A stretch of DNA of 64,000 nucleotides from Leucocoprinus leucothites (lineage: Eukaryota; Basidiomycota; Agaricomycetes; Agaricales; Agaricaceae): positions 1 through 64,000 of the forward strand of contig JAACJO010000056.1 of NCBI GenBank assembly GCA_013368445.1. Reading direction: 5' to 3'. Position numbers and translations under genes: made by a program. The notes beneath the pieces are model-generated. The model saw only the letters and a list, made by a program, of their open reading frames with translations. It was not told the DNA's origin and made no database searches. Every line of letters starts with the position of its first letter. Positions within the stretch are counted from its first letter, which is position 1. Shown here piece after piece: positions 22,819-35,400 of the stretch.

Positions 22819-24309
22819 TTAAGTTAACGCCGAATCATCCCAGGAAGCTAAGAAAGAGAGCAGGCATGTGAGTGCGTACCCCATGACAATTTATGGAGAA
22901 ATACAGGAAGCAGAGCGTACCTTTCGTCATATCCGCCCATCCATAATACATAGCTACGATCGATACTGTCTCCAGGAAAGTGGCGATGAACGTTCCGTCC
23001 ACCCGATGGTTCGAACTCTAAGGGAAAGGCGCAAGACATAAATAAGGCTGATGTAGGCGAAAGAAGGGTCACACTCGACATACCTCACAAATGGATACTC
23101 CAACAGGTGATAATCTGAACACCTGTGCCACGCAGAAAGCAATAGCAGCCCCCAAGTATATCCAAAATGGCCGTCTTTCATGGAGAACATGTAGGACAAC
23201 CCATACAATGATGACAAATGACAGTATGGCAGCTCTACATTTGAGGCTTCTTGTCAGAGGCGGATGAAAGCCATGAGCAAACGACGTACACCCCAGGCCA
23301 TATACTAGTCAGGACGAACAGAGGGACATTGCGTAGAGCGTCCGGCGGATTTGAGAGACTGCCGAAAGCAGACGTGAACCCGAATGCCGTTGCGAGGGCA
23401 ATGAACATCGTCACGAAGAAGAAAGCAAATTGTCCTATGTGCATTATCTGTGTACGCAAAGGGCCGCCGTATCCCCAACCATAAGTCGAAATGTTCTCAA
23501 GATCAGCTCCAGTTCCACGTACCAGGATACTAGCAGTCTGTCCATCTTCCAACACCTGGATCGTCGTGAACGCGTACCACAACAGGACCCAGAATAGTGA
23601 AGCCACAATTCCGCAGTGGATAGCTGTAAGCGCCCCTATGGCCTGCGTTCCTTGTTCAAGTAGCGCTCCCCCAGTCAAGAGCTGTAGGAGGAGTGATATC
23701 AAGTAGGTCGCTAATAGTGCGCGGAACTCCACTCGGCCTAGACTCGTAAAATAGCGCCCACATAGCGTCAATTCAACATAAAAAGTAGACAGAGCCACAA
23801 GTCCGGAAGGGAAGGAGAGATGGGGACGACGGAATAAAGGTCAGCGCTTTATCCAAACAAAGCTTAGATTGGAACGCACCCACTGCCGCTATCCGCTTCT
23901 GACAGCCCCACAGCAAGAACGCAGTAACAACGAATCCAACGCCGCACAGCACGTTATTGGCTATATTCGACAACGACGAGCCCTCCACAGTGTGAAGCTT
24001 GAAGATACCGCATTCGGGATTGACTCCTATGGGCGCAAAGGGTAGTTGACTCGACGATCCAAGGACCCCTGGGGCTTCTCGTTGTACCTAGAAGTCAAGG
24101 TCAGGATATGAGATGAAAACGTATTTCGGAGACGGGAGAGGGGGCTGGCGTAATTTGCTCTGAAGGTAGCATGTAGATGGCCGAGGTGATGGTGCGTGGA
24201 AGATGCATGTTGGTAGGCGAGGGGTACTCACTTGGATGTAAAAGAGATTACACAAAGCATAACTCGAGGCCTGATTGCACAAGCCTTTGAATTCACCAAA
24301 TTGAACCAT
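22819..24309 (-). CDS. chs7: Chitin synthase export chaperone, Chs7-like
   Basis: Six exons: 24309-24232, 24087-23880, 23737-23290, 23234-23084, 23017-22921 and 22847-22819, giving 336 residues. It starts MVQFGEFKGLCNQASSYALC, the usual Cys-containing lumenal start of Chs7 proteins, followed by about seven hydrophobic helices (for example NVLCGVGFVVTAFLLWGC, SFVIIVWVVLHVL). The diagnostic C-terminal segment is present as VSICESSNHRVDGTFIATFL. Chs7 is an ER membrane chaperone needed for export of chitin synthase III to the cell surface. The protein is complete and of normal family length (about 320-340). A central insertion (SILVRGTGADLENIST) is longer than I expect for ascomycete members. Confidence 0.78.
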
Positions 24310-26028
24310 TATCCTCTGCCGTCGCTGAAATTCTCCAGGGGTATGAAGGTCCTCGAGAGGGAGGGAGATGGCGAGCGGAGAGACTCGGAGGCAGTGTAGA
24401 GAGGAGGAAGGAAAGAACGAACCAAAAATTAGCGCTGTTCAGTGAAGCAGCTTAACCTATTCTATTTCGAGCCCCACGATCTTTCTTTTGATGACGGGAG
24501 AAAAAGAACAACTGGCTTGGTTTCCCCTTGTGGAAGGGAACTGGCGCCACAGTCCAAACACGTGTTGTGACCCTGACTTATTGTGAGCTCAAATCGTCCG
24601 GTGACAATGCATGTCAATCGAGGCTCGGGGTATGGTTACAATGTGTGTAGCGTGCATGCTGCGTGGCGCTTTTCATGGCTAACGATGTGTACCGGTGGAT
24701 GTGTAGAGCGCTGGATGGTCAACCCGGACTCAGTACCAACTTAATGCGGGCGGAGAGGGCGTGTGTAGATTTACCAATTCATTTGTATACTACGTAACTG
24801 AATTCAAAAAAGGGGAAAGGGATTCAAGGGGGCCGAAAGGATCAGTACGACGGAGCAGCTGGAAAGAGCAATCACAACCAGGCACTTCGTGAATTAGGCG
24901 TACAATGAGTGGGTGACCTATTGGAAGCGACACGGCAGCGTCCGAGTATCGCAGAACTTTGATCTATTTCGAGTGATATCACGAAGAGCCATCAAACACG
25001 TGTAAATCACCCCAAAGCATGAGGTAGCCGCACTGAAGGAAGGTCGTATTCTCGTGTAGGATATAGAGGGACAATGATGGTCCGCGAGAAACGAGGCTGT
25101 AGGTAAAAGCGGCTTGAGAGTCGTACTCAGAGCAAGGCTCAGCGTCCAATCTTCTTTACTTATGAGTGCCGAACGACCTCCTGACCATGCCGATTTTTGT
25201 GTTACAGTCAAGTTTCTCTTAGGGATCTCCTAATGCGTACGATTTCGCTGGCACTGACCCTGTGCACGAGGAGGAGGTTGACAGTATATATACATTCTAG
25301 GATCCCAGTGCGTATTGGATGTTCGAGGACAGACTCCGAAAGTACAGATTTCAAAATTTCAACCTCCGTCCGTTTGGGACTTCAACTCAAGCATGCCTTT
25401 CAGTTAGGTTCGCCCAGACAAAAGCTGGAGTGCGAGTTTATCCCTGTCAATGACGACGTTCGCAGTTCTGTATGTGGTTCAACGTTCCATTAAGTCATAT
25501 TTTCTCCTCCACGCTCGCGCTTTTTTCTGTTGGAGGTGTGCTGAACACACACACTGAGTTGCCAGATAAATCCTTTGGCAAGTCGCCTAGCATTCGCTTC
25601 ACGACTACAGTGCGCCCTTGATGCTCCTTCATCACTTCCACTGCAATTGCACTATCTCACAGGTGGTATCGCACTTTGAGATCCAAAGCCAAATCCTATA
25701 TCCACAATAAAGGGTGAGTAGTAGATTTGTTGAGCATTGTTGAGAACTTCTTATCTGACTTGCTTATCAATCAGAATGTATTCTATTACTTCTCACAAAC
25801 GAGTCCGTCTTGTGTTATACAGAGAATCTTATACGGAGAATTGACAGGTTCATGCGGCCAATTTCACGGGTGCGATTCCTCGTTTTCCTTCCTGAAGCCA
25901 TGTATCGAGTGAAGGGCGTCTATCATAGGTTTACAGATGCTACAATCCTCATACCCCCGACCTTATATAGGCATTACCGTCATCAGGATCGACTTCCCAA
26001 GCTATCAGAGGTGCATTCGACAGGTAAT
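24310..26028. other. Intergenic, no supported gene
   Basis: The first part is the Chs7-like gene promoter. A frame at 25197-25493 (+) lacks recognisable features. Homology to the 3' flank of the NACHT genes begins near 26030 (GGCGCCACGATGTCTCC-type block on the minus strand). Confidence 0.4.
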
Positions 26029-26228
26029 ATCATCATCATCCCGGTCACATGTCTACAAGCATGGGAGACATCGTGGCGCTAGTGGGCACTCTAATTATAC
26101 AATATCCGGCAGACTCAGCAAATAATTGATTTTCCTGAGCGCTACCAAACAGCCATTGTATAAAAGAAAGAAGGCTGAGCAAAATCTCAGGAATCTATTC
26201 TATCACTAGACACTCGACTTCCACAGTA

Positions 26229-28287
26229 TTAAGAACAATTTTGAAACCAAACAAGTGGCAGGAGGCGTTTAAGGGGGTTTTTGCTAGTTTTCAATGGGTT
26301 GATAGGACTGAATACATACCATTCATACTTTTCATCCTTGACTAGTAACACCTTATGGATTCCAGCCCCCAAAGTGTACACTCCGGGGGAAGCGCGTTGA
26401 AGCACCAAGGCCTTTACTTTACTGAGTAGGGTCTCTCTAGCCGGAGCCCTCGTGATTACACTGGACCGCCATTTTTCTGGGACCTGCAAGTAGAGATGAG
26501 CAATGAAAGTGATATCGAAATGTACTCGATTACCTCTTTGATGAAAGTTTCAATGTCGTCCATTCTTATGGGAGCCATTGTAAAGCCCGTAACTGCGTGG
26601 CCCCACTTTGCAAGCAGCAACCTGTCCAGAGAGCCAGGATCGGTGCGGAGTTGATACAAGGGGAGCATCACACGAGGAAGTCTTATGAGTTCATCCATTG
26701 CTATGATGTAAGTCATCATCTTTTTCTTGTCGCTGCCGAAGCAGCTTACCGAACAGGGTTCTATGGCAGGCGATCAACTAGGGCTTCAGCCTTCACTTCT
26801 GTTAATGTACACACCGGTGGTTAGACCTGGGGAGCATAGGGGCAGTGGAGCGCAAGCCAGGTCAAGACAGGCAGAGTAGAGTCGACTGTAGAGATAGTGG
26901 GTTCGTATACAGTACTCTGGTGTTGACCTCTCGGGGGCGTCCAAAAAATCGGTGAAGGATGCATGGTAAAACCGAAGATAGCGATTAGCATATTTACTGT
27001 GAGACTCGACTTCAAGGACGGAGTGCAGATTATGAAGAAGGGGATAAAATGTCACTTCCGCGAAGTTGAGTAAAATACACGTATAGGAGACCGCCATCCT
27101 GTGAAATGTAATCATTTGGCTGCAGGTGAGGATGAGCAACGTATTCTGGAGGATATCCTTCGGTATTTGCTGCATGATGAGAAGGTAGAGCTGGTCAAGC
27201 TTAGAAAGCGGTTGACTGGCGTTGTTCTCTAAATCGAGCAGAGATTTGAGACGCTCTGCAGGACCCGGTAGTCCAGGACCAAGGGTGATGAATCGCATGG
27301 CACTAGCTCCGTAGACGAACAATCCAGCAGATTGCTCAACAAGTTGAAGGATATCCTCCTCCAACGGCCAGGGTAGATCCTCAGGGATGCTATTCTTCAC
27401 CCTGATCGTCCGAAATCCATCACGAAGGTATGCTTCGATGTCCTTGTCCGCGTCGCGAGAAACTGGTAATGTCAGGTACCAGCACAGTTCTTTCGCCTCG
27501 CCAGAAGAGAAACTGGTCACGATATTGGGCTCAGGGCGGGTGAAAAACGCCCACAAGAAGGGAGATGTTCCTTCCGCGACGGATGTAATGATCACTTGAA
27601 CGATGGCATCCTGCGCTTCCAGACCGTCACATTCGTCCAGGCCATCAATTACGACGACGGCCTTGTCACTGGCATCGCGATCTTCGGGACTCAACTCACG
27701 GAGTGGTTCCACGAGGAGCTCCCGAAACTGGGTATTGATTGACTTTTGCAGGACAAAGGGATCCCGGACAATGGTGGCGCAGACAGATTCGCGATATGAG
27801 GGATATTTGGTGGCGAGTTGATAAGCGATAGTTGGAATGAACTTGTTGGGATTGTTCCAGTGATTTGCTCGGGAGAAGAAGAATGAAGCACTGTGCTTGC
27901 CCTCCAATCCCTCTACCCATGTTTGAGCGATTGCCGACTTTCCAACGCCGGCGGGACCTTTCATCCACAAGACACGAGTTCGACTACCCTTCCACTCACC
28001 CTTTCCCCAGCTGGTGATGGCTCGCAGATGCTCTTCGCGGGTACCAGGAAAGCAGCGAGGAGGGTCGCGAGCGGAAGAATCGTGCATGGCTTGAGGTAGG
28101 GAGGCGGCCTGTAGTTTGTCGAAACCAGGATCGGCTAGTTTATCGCAGATACGTTGTCTTTCAGACGTTTACCAGGGTGCTGGCAGGCATGACACTCACA
28201 AAAGGAATGGTGATGAACGTGCAGGGTGTTTTCATTGAAGGTACCTCCTTTGACTTTGACCCCTTTACTTCCAGTGAAGAATGGCAT
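26229..28287 (-). CDS. NACHT-type NTPase, NLR-like, copy 1 (inverted, dispersed)
   Basis: Four exons: 28287-28200, 28134-26815, 26760-26534 and 26483-26229, giving 629 residues. The short first exon encodes MPFFTGSKGVKVKGGTFNEN and an HHH run. After KLQAASLPQAM comes DPPRCFPGTRE, the usual lead-in to agaricomycete NACHT domains. The P-loop is GPAGVGKSAIAQT, Walker B is VVVIDGLDECDG, and an FFTRPEP sensor-like motif follows. No WD40, ankyrin, TPR or HET domain is visible; the last two exons encode a roughly 160-residue tail shared by all four copies. NACHT ATPases of fungi act as signal-transducing STAND switches, some in non-self recognition; the ligand is unknown. Promoter and 3' flank are shared with the copies at 44, 53 and 60 kb. 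Confidence 0.85.
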
Positions 28288-28329
28288 AATAATCAAGCTT
28301 TATGACCAGAGTAAGGCGGATGGTGCTGT

Positions 28330-28485
28330 AGGAGGTGAGAGTGCGATGGGAGTCAGGTTCAAGTGTCAATTCACAGCTTAACAACTTAACACAGCAGTTG
28401 ACATACGAGCGCTAAACCGCTGACTTCGTCCCCACGAGGAAGCGACGACTAACACAGCCGACTCACAAAAATAGCAGGATAAATT
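28330..28485 (-). promoter_or_regulatory. Upstream block conserved before all four NACHT genes
   Basis: About 150 bases upstream of the copy 1 start (TTTAGCGCTNGTATGTCAA-like core, then CTGTGTT and a TGAACCTGACTCCCATC stretch) match blocks at about 43850-43990, 53090-53230 and 60410-60550 on the plus strand. Similarity stops near 28500, while in the array the BRCT 3' UTR continues beyond that point. It is probably promoter plus 5' UTR of the NACHT family. Confidence 0.6.
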
Positions 28486-28500
28486 GTCATAAACAAAATC

Positions 28501-29225
28501 CATGAAAATATTAGAAATTCACACCACCGTCCTCGCCTCCTTCCCTACTGTCACGACTCTAGCATTTCTGACTCTAAACGATAATCTTAATTACCACCGT
28601 GTCCGGATCCTCCACCGCACCTCCCATCTAGCGCCAGGATGTCCATTCCTTGTACGGGCCCGAGATTCTACCTAGCACTGTGCCCCCGCCTTCCTCAAAT
28701 TGACGATTGATTCTCTTATTATTTTTGCAGTTACCGTCTTCACTATACGTGTAGTCACCGTGATCTCCCGAACAGACATTAGGGTATATCTCGACTTGTT
28801 TGATGTAGAAGGGGTTTGAACGAAGTCGTATTTGGAAGGCCTAGATATGTCGGGAGAGTCTATTTGAACGCTGGGCGTTTTAGCCTTTATAACAGCCTTA
28901 GTGAATATTTGGAAAAAGGAAGCCAAAGACATGGAACAATGGCCAGGCCATGAGGGACTTGCGCAGCAAAGGAAGGGGGGCATGATCGACTGATGAGTAT
29001 GAGGAAGAAAGGTTGGATTGAATTGGAGTAAATATCCTCGGAGAGGTGTAGGCAATATGCAATAACAGGAGGGATATAAGACAGCTAGATTATAAGGTAT
29101 CGTCCGAGGGGAAGTAGAGAATGGCACTGCAACCCGAGAATTCGAGAAATCGATGAGCGTTCAACGGGAAGATGTCAAAACGGTGACGCACGCCAAAGTA
29201 AGATGCTAGGTGTACCGGAAATGAA
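28501..29225 (-). other. Intergenic with a doubtful small open frame
   Basis: A frame on the minus strand (29127-28672; internal ATG at 28983 starting MPPFLCCASP) is open for 104-151 codons. It is Ser/Thr/Val-rich, with no domain or splice evidence. I cannot support it as a gene. Confidence 0.25.
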
Positions 29226-29781
29226 TCACTGCTTTGCAACAGCAGGAGATGACTTCTTCCGTTTCGACTTTCCACCACTCGCTCGGCCAGCCTGGGTCGA
29301 TCGTCTTCTCTTCTTCACCGCAGTAGATGTGGATATGGCTGTTGTCGTTGGAGTAGGATATGCGCCACGTATTCGTGTGCGGCCATCTTTAAGAGTTTCA
29401 GTGATAACAGGGCTGGCGGCTGGTCGGAATTTGTGCTCCTTGGAATACCTAGACGAAGCAAGTGCAATGATTTGTTTTAGTATTCCAGGAAACCCATCCG
29501 AAGAGGTGGGAAGCTTACCGAGATGCGTATATCACCTCAGGCTTGTTGGTCTTCAGAAGTGTAGTGCGCATGGTGAAACCAAAGTAGAAGAGGAGACAGA
29601 CTAGGATGATAAGACCCAGGCGCTTCCATGGTGAAGGTGGAGCCGGATTAAAGCGAGTGTCTTCCTGATGTTCTTCCTCGTTGTCGCTGGCCTCTATATG
29701 CGATTTCTGAGGAGTCATTTGAGCGTCGGGCTCACTGTGCTCGCCGAGGAGTGACTGAGCGTCGTCCTGCTTTTGGTCCAT
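29226..29781 (-). CDS. Single-pass membrane protein of unknown function
   Basis: Two exons: 29781-29519 and 29448-29226 (phase 2 intron), giving 161 residues. An acidic N-terminus (MDQKQDDAQSLLGEHSEPDA) precedes a PSPWKRLG stretch and one hydrophobic helix (LIILVCLLFYFGFTM). Then come VIYASRYSKEHKFRPAASPV, ITETLKDGRTRIRGAYPT and a Lys/Arg-rich C-terminus (KKRRR, SGGKSKRKKSS). The layout suggests a type II or tail-in membrane protein with a basic, possibly nucleic-acid-binding or nuclear tail. I do not recognise a named family, though the KFRPAASPVITE block looks like a conserved core. Confidence 0.7.
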
Positions 29782-32218
29782 TGTCGTGGTGGTGGGCGTT
29801 GGTAACCAGACTGGACGAAGTGATGAGGTCGATTATTTGCGGCTGTTGATCAGCGCCGTGTGGAACTGTGGGAACCTCACTAACAGTGATTCAGTCTTCA
29901 GGCCATCGTCGTATCCAAGTCCAGTACACCGGCAAATTGTGGACAGAGGTACCCCCGTTACATTTACCCAAGATCTCGCCATATTCTCCAGCTAGTCCAG
30001 CGAGGTTTTACAGACAAAATCTACGGCCATTTCTTTCGTTACTCGCAGCCAACCTCCTACTCACATCAATGTCACGCCACCCTCTCCTGTTAGCCTGGCG
30101 TATTTCCAAATAATCAATCCTTAGATTCAAGGCCATGAAAAGTTATTATTGATCTGGCATCCTGGCGTGCCCTCGTCCCGAGAAAGCTCGGTTAAAGAAT
30201 CTTAGTCTCTTCACTTCTGGTGGCGGTCAGTCGGCACCTGCTTTCTCCGATTTCCCCAAGTCACGGCATTATAATCTATATTTTGGCAGAATGAATGAAA
30301 CTCTCTATTACGTTTCTGTCTTGCATAATCCCTTTGTCGGTTTCCGTGAGGGTTTTGCTGATCTCATTCTACCCACCATATTGAGTGTTCTTCGGGCATG
30401 TTCATCACCAAAAGCTGATCCCCTGTCGGTTTTGGCTTGTTCTGATACTCTTTATGGAGTCAATGATACGGCGTACATACAAATATATCAATTTGTAGGC
30501 AAGGAGCTTCTTGGGAGGATCAAGCTTACCCGTCATTAATGGACCAAAGAAGAGCATGGCCAGTCCTTTGTCTGCTAGATAGAGGGATATGCTTGTACTT
30601 CATCGTGAACTCCAAATTCAACAAACTGATCACCAAGTCGCGCACCGCTTTTGAACCATGATACTGCCATCAGTACTTGGTGCTTTATTCGTCTATGCAA
30701 TGAACAACACTCGATCTCGCGGATGGCTCAGTTCAGTACTCTAGGGCTGCGAGTCGTTACTAGAGCGGGAGTCTCGTTGTAATCCCTAAAGCGGTGTATT
30801 GTCATGCGCGCCTCGTCAAATGGGCATCGCAGGTTCCCAAGGTTTCTTCATCAGTACACCCCGAGCAAGTCGACGCTCGGCTGGTATCTCTTCTCCCTTG
30901 ACAAGAAGCCTTGTTCGTCTTGTTTAGCTTGACAACGGTGCTTGATTGATGAATATATTTAACTTGGCTCGGTATGCTCCTACTTGAAAGGGATGAGCAA
31001 TCTTGCCATCGAGTTTTCTACTTTCGCCTTCTCTTTAGAATATGATATAAAGGCTTCATGCACAACCGCTCTCCTCCGACTCTATCTTGTCCTCGTGTAT
31101 CTCACGTGCATCACTTGAGGAAAATTAAAATTAATAAATAATCAGCTCCGTTCATTTTCGGCGAAGCCGCGTGGGAATGATCATCGGCTTTGTCGCCGGT
31201 GAACGTTAACCTCCGGGCTTACAACGGTTTAACCCCGTAAAATAGGAAAATGTTGTATATTAATCTTGGATTCATCCCTTAACGACGTTTTTGCCACCTA
31301 TGATCTACTGTATCATACAACATACTACAACATCAACCCTCCAGGTATCCATTTCGACGTTTGCTTGTCACTAGCAATCAGACATCTTTTCTACAACATT
31401 CTGGTCCGGCGTTTGGTGAGGATGAGATCACAACTTCTCAATCCCACGACCCTGAGTTCTGAGTCCTGAGACCTGAGGTATCACATCACTCTTATTCCCA
31501 ATTAGGCCTTGCCTTTGAGGTTAACTCATCACTCAGGTCGAAAACACCTGAACGCATGTCCTCAAGGCTCTCATCAGAAGGTCTTGGCGAAACTTCGGGA
31601 TGACTTCTCGGACCAGATCCACATGGCGACTGTCTTATCGTTCTTGTTTAGGAAAAATACAAGACAGATATCCATTGAACCCTAAGATACACAGAGCAAT
31701 GAGTATTATACACCAAGGAATATGCAAAGCAGGGAGAAAATATGAGCATTCTATCTATCCAGGCGCCACGATGCTGATTTGAGGGGTGATGAAGGCGAAG
31801 GTTAATAACAATACATAAAAAGTATTCTTGGTGTACCACAGCTAGTTAAGTAAACAATACGAGTCAGAGTCGAGACACGATGCAGGCTAGATGAATACGG
31901 ATACACTTAAATACGCCGCCTGGCGCAAGTCGAGAGTAATAAGAAGGCGTCGCGAGAAAGTCTGTAGGAAAGCACGATAGCAAAAGCAAGAGAGATCCGA
32001 GGAAAAGAAAAATAAACTTTAAAGGAGTGGAATTGGCCAAGTGCGAGTTGGCCGTTTAACGAGCGTGAGCGTTAATGAATGCGTTAAGACGCAGGATTCC
32101 CAGAGCTGGATTATATCCAGCGAGGTAGTCCATAGATAAGTATCCTCAACTACTCAAATCGTCAGAAATTGTTGGGTGTACGAAAGCTTATGATGCACAC
32201 ACCTTCAAGTTGGGGTAT
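29782..32218. other. Gene-poor region
   Basis: No convincing gene on either strand. The frame at 30291-30539 (+) is 82 codons without motif support. No long repeats, tRNA-like folds or transposon coding sequence were recognised. Confidence 0.45.
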
Positions 32219-32481
32219 TTAGATACAGAAGAAGCGGCAGCCTCGTTCTTCCACATTTTGCTCGCCTGGAGTGGCAGGAGTTTCAACGATGGCCGCGATG
32301 TCGCCACCTGTTGTGGTCTTCATGATAGCAACTGCGTCGGGGTCCGCAGCGGGAATAGGTGATGCCTGAGCAACGGCGAAGACTATGCAAGGGAAATTCT
32401 TTAGTATTCTCATCATATTTCAGGGATATGGAAGGACGTACAGGCAACAGTGACGAAAGCAGCGACGGAACGGAAGTTCAT
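32219..32481 (-). CDS. Small secreted protein with C-terminal Cys-x3-Cys peptide
   Basis: Two exons: 32481-32442 and 32382-32219 (phase 1 intron inside the signal peptide), encoding 67 residues. A clear signal peptide (MNFRSVAAFVTVAFFAVAQA) is followed by SPIPAADPDAVAIM, a TTTGGDIAAIVETP middle and the ending NVEERGCRFFCI. Two cysteines three residues apart at the extreme C-terminus could form a small disulfide ring. Glu-Glu-Arg just before them might be a processing site. There is no CaaX box, so it is not a classical mating pheromone. A TATAAG lies about 190 bases upstream (near 32670, minus strand). Its function is unknown; an effector, a secreted peptide signal or a toxin-like peptide are all possible. 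Confidence 0.65.
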
Positions 32482-35400
32482 GATGTTAATAACACGAGTT
32501 TGTGGGTGCGAACGAAGGAATGGAAAGCCAAAAAGGCAAGAAGTGGAGCAGAGCTAGTGCAGATATGGAGAGTCGCAGTTAAATACGTGTACGAGTAGTT
32601 AGGCGACGAGTTGAATAGACCTGAGGAGCTGAAGAAAAAGGAAAGGTGCGACAGGCCCCGCGCTCTTATACTCGAGTTCGCCTTCACTACACATTGGCGT
32701 TGAAGGGCAAAGCCACATTTAGCACAAAGGTTCAAAGTACCAAAATTGTCGGCAGGGTTGCGGGCTACGGAAGTTCTACATTGCGCTTCGGTCTGATGCA
32801 GATGAGTTAATTGGCCAACCGAATGTCCCTGCTCACCTAGCCGCCCACAAACGATTGTCCAGATTAGGATACTGGTTCTTCCGAGGACGTGGGTGGTATG
32901 CGCTATTTTGGGAACAAGGCGCCGTGCTGTGATTGGCTCAAGGACGAGACCGCGATGATGAAATGCCGCATTTGGACGGTCGTTTCAGGGCCGAAGCACT
33001 GATATGGCACAACATGCGTGCGCTGCAAAGGTCAGGCTGCTTGTCATGATTACCCGCGTACAGCTCACGCCTTTGCTTCGACTGAACAACTCTCATGTCA
33101 CTCTGTGCCATCAAGGTCCAGCCTCGTTAGTAAAAGACGTTCTCTGCCCCTTGTTGTAGTTTGACGGTACCTTGCGACGTCATGTCCCCATGAAGATTGA
33201 ACGCTCGACTTCCTCTCCGTAATTTATCATGTCTATTGGTCTTGCGGTTGTGCTTGGGATTGAGCTTCATGGCATGTAGTAGTCGAAGGGGCGGCAAAGA
33301 CGCAACTGCCTCGAATTCCCACTCCTACTGCTTGATGTCGATGTTAACGAGACAACAGGGTCCAGAACAAGGGCCAGTCAAGCAACATGTCAAGAGATTG
33401 TACAGCAATATTAGCATTGGTGAATGATTCCAGAAGAAACACAACCTTTTTCGGAGACGCGTTGAGCCGTCGCGATGGGGGAATGCGTATTGCAATATAG
33501 TACAAGGCTACCGTTGAACGTGAGTCAGTTTTACCGAGTTCATATCTCGATGCGCACCCAAGCTTACAGGTCTCAATTGGTTCAGGACTGCGTCGACAGT
33601 GGTTGGCGTCCAAATGAAGGGGAGTATACTGCTGGCCTGTAGCATTAGCATACCGTGCCTGTCGTAATTACAACCGTTTGGGTGGCGTTTCTGGCAGGCA
33701 CCTAAGTGTCATCTACCATTGTCAGGGAATGCATGAGCTTCAGCTTTGAGGTCGAAAGTCGTTAGTCCCTCGTTGGAGCACAAAGGACTGATATGGAAAC
33801 AAACTTCCACGGTGTCCCATTCACCACAACTTCTGCAACTGCTTGCGCTTGAAATGTAGTATGATTTTTCGAGTGTGGTACACGGCCACTTACATAGCGC
33901 TATCGCCAAGTCTTACATCAACGGCATGAGTCAATGGTCTACGAAAACAGATAATCATAAAGGAATCTTGGCACAGCAACACGAATTCTCTCGTTTCGGA
34001 TGTCATTCAGCAATTACTAGCGCGGACTGATCCATAACATCAATTACCATTAATTTGTCTCGTTTTTAAAGAAGTATTTTTTGGAGTTTGTTTCTGTGGG
34101 TGTCGGGTGATCAGCGTACGGTTCTTGAGGATCCACGTCGACGCCCTTCTCTTTGGTCAAGACGTATTCATGATTAACGATCATTAGGCTAACAAGCCAT
34201 ACCTGGAATTTGTGTACAGCATTAGAGGCTTGTCTTGGAGGCAGACCTGTGCTCGATATACCGTGAAGAAATGTGACAGTGCACATTCTTCATGGTGACG
34301 CGGGTCATGTAGTCAAGCCGACTCTGCACTATGATTTCAAACAAGAATTCGTTGTAGAATAACTCACTCCATGGTACCTAGATTTGTCCTGGGACTGATC
34401 GGCCAACTTATTTAAAATCAAAAACTTCTCAGCCTGGGCTAATGTGGCCTTCTTGTCAAGAAGACTGATTCCACCCAAGGAATTTTATGGAAGCGGAGAG
34501 ACGGAGCTCCTGGACTTCTTTTCTCTCATATTCCGTAGGTGGCAGCTTCAGGTGAGTCTTAGTGGTGGGCCAGAGGTGTGAAGTTCTCTTCTGTGAGTGA
34601 CCTGAATCTCCACCGCTAGCTTCGGTATTATTTCACATACAATCTCTACTGGTTCAACCACTCTTTTCAAGCCAGCTTCGTTACGTGCGCAAGCTTAACT
34701 TTTGCCTACTTGATATCCATCATTTTCGTATCAGTGGCGTATTTTAGAAATGGCTCCTATTCTCTATTCTAGTCTGCTAGCTGGTTCTATGTCATATATG
34801 ACTCTCCTCCTTATATCCGATGAGATGTAATTAATGATATCGAGGTCAATATTCGTGCCTTCTGTTTGATCTATTCTTATTTTTTTCTCTCGTGGATACT
34901 TTTACAGATTAGCGCCTTACGTTGAGCTTCGGTTTTATACGGACGGTGTGGTTTAGCTTGTGGCGGAGGCGTTTGTGCTTCATGATCACTACATCTGGTC
35001 CCTCCAGTTTTGAGGCTATGTTTCACACCAGCGCAATGTTTTGCCCTGTACTATCCAGCCTCGAAGACGGTAGTTATTTCTGAATATCCCAAAAGGCTTC
35101 ACATACGGGTGATCTCATTATTACACTATGTTTGTGGGTAGAGGGGTGTATGAGGAAGGAGTTTCTTCCTTCGTCAAAAATGTGTATTCGGATTTCGCAT
35201 CTAGTATTTTAGAGGAGTAACGGTGTCAGACTATCTTTCACGCGGGTCGAATCGACAAGTATTGACATCCGAGAGCTCTTTTACGGACATCAGCGCTTAC
35301 GGTTCGACCAATGTGACCGCAAAGACTTCGGTATCTACTCGGCGCTAGCCAGCGAAGAGAGCAGGCGCACGAATAGGAATGCCAAAGCAGAAGGCTCAAG

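Noticed and set aside
29203..29604. Open frame on the plus strand, 133 codons
   Set aside because: Overlaps both exons of the better-supported membrane protein on the minus strand, which has a clean intron and a hydrophobic helix.
30291..30539. 82-codon open frame on the plus strand
   Set aside because: No motif, signal peptide or repeat support; the length is expected by chance in a 7 kb intergenic stretch.
32219..32481. Mating pheromone precursor
   Set aside because: The C-terminus is CRFFCI, with no CaaX box (no Cys four residues from the end), and a signal peptide is present, which B-type pheromone precursors lack.
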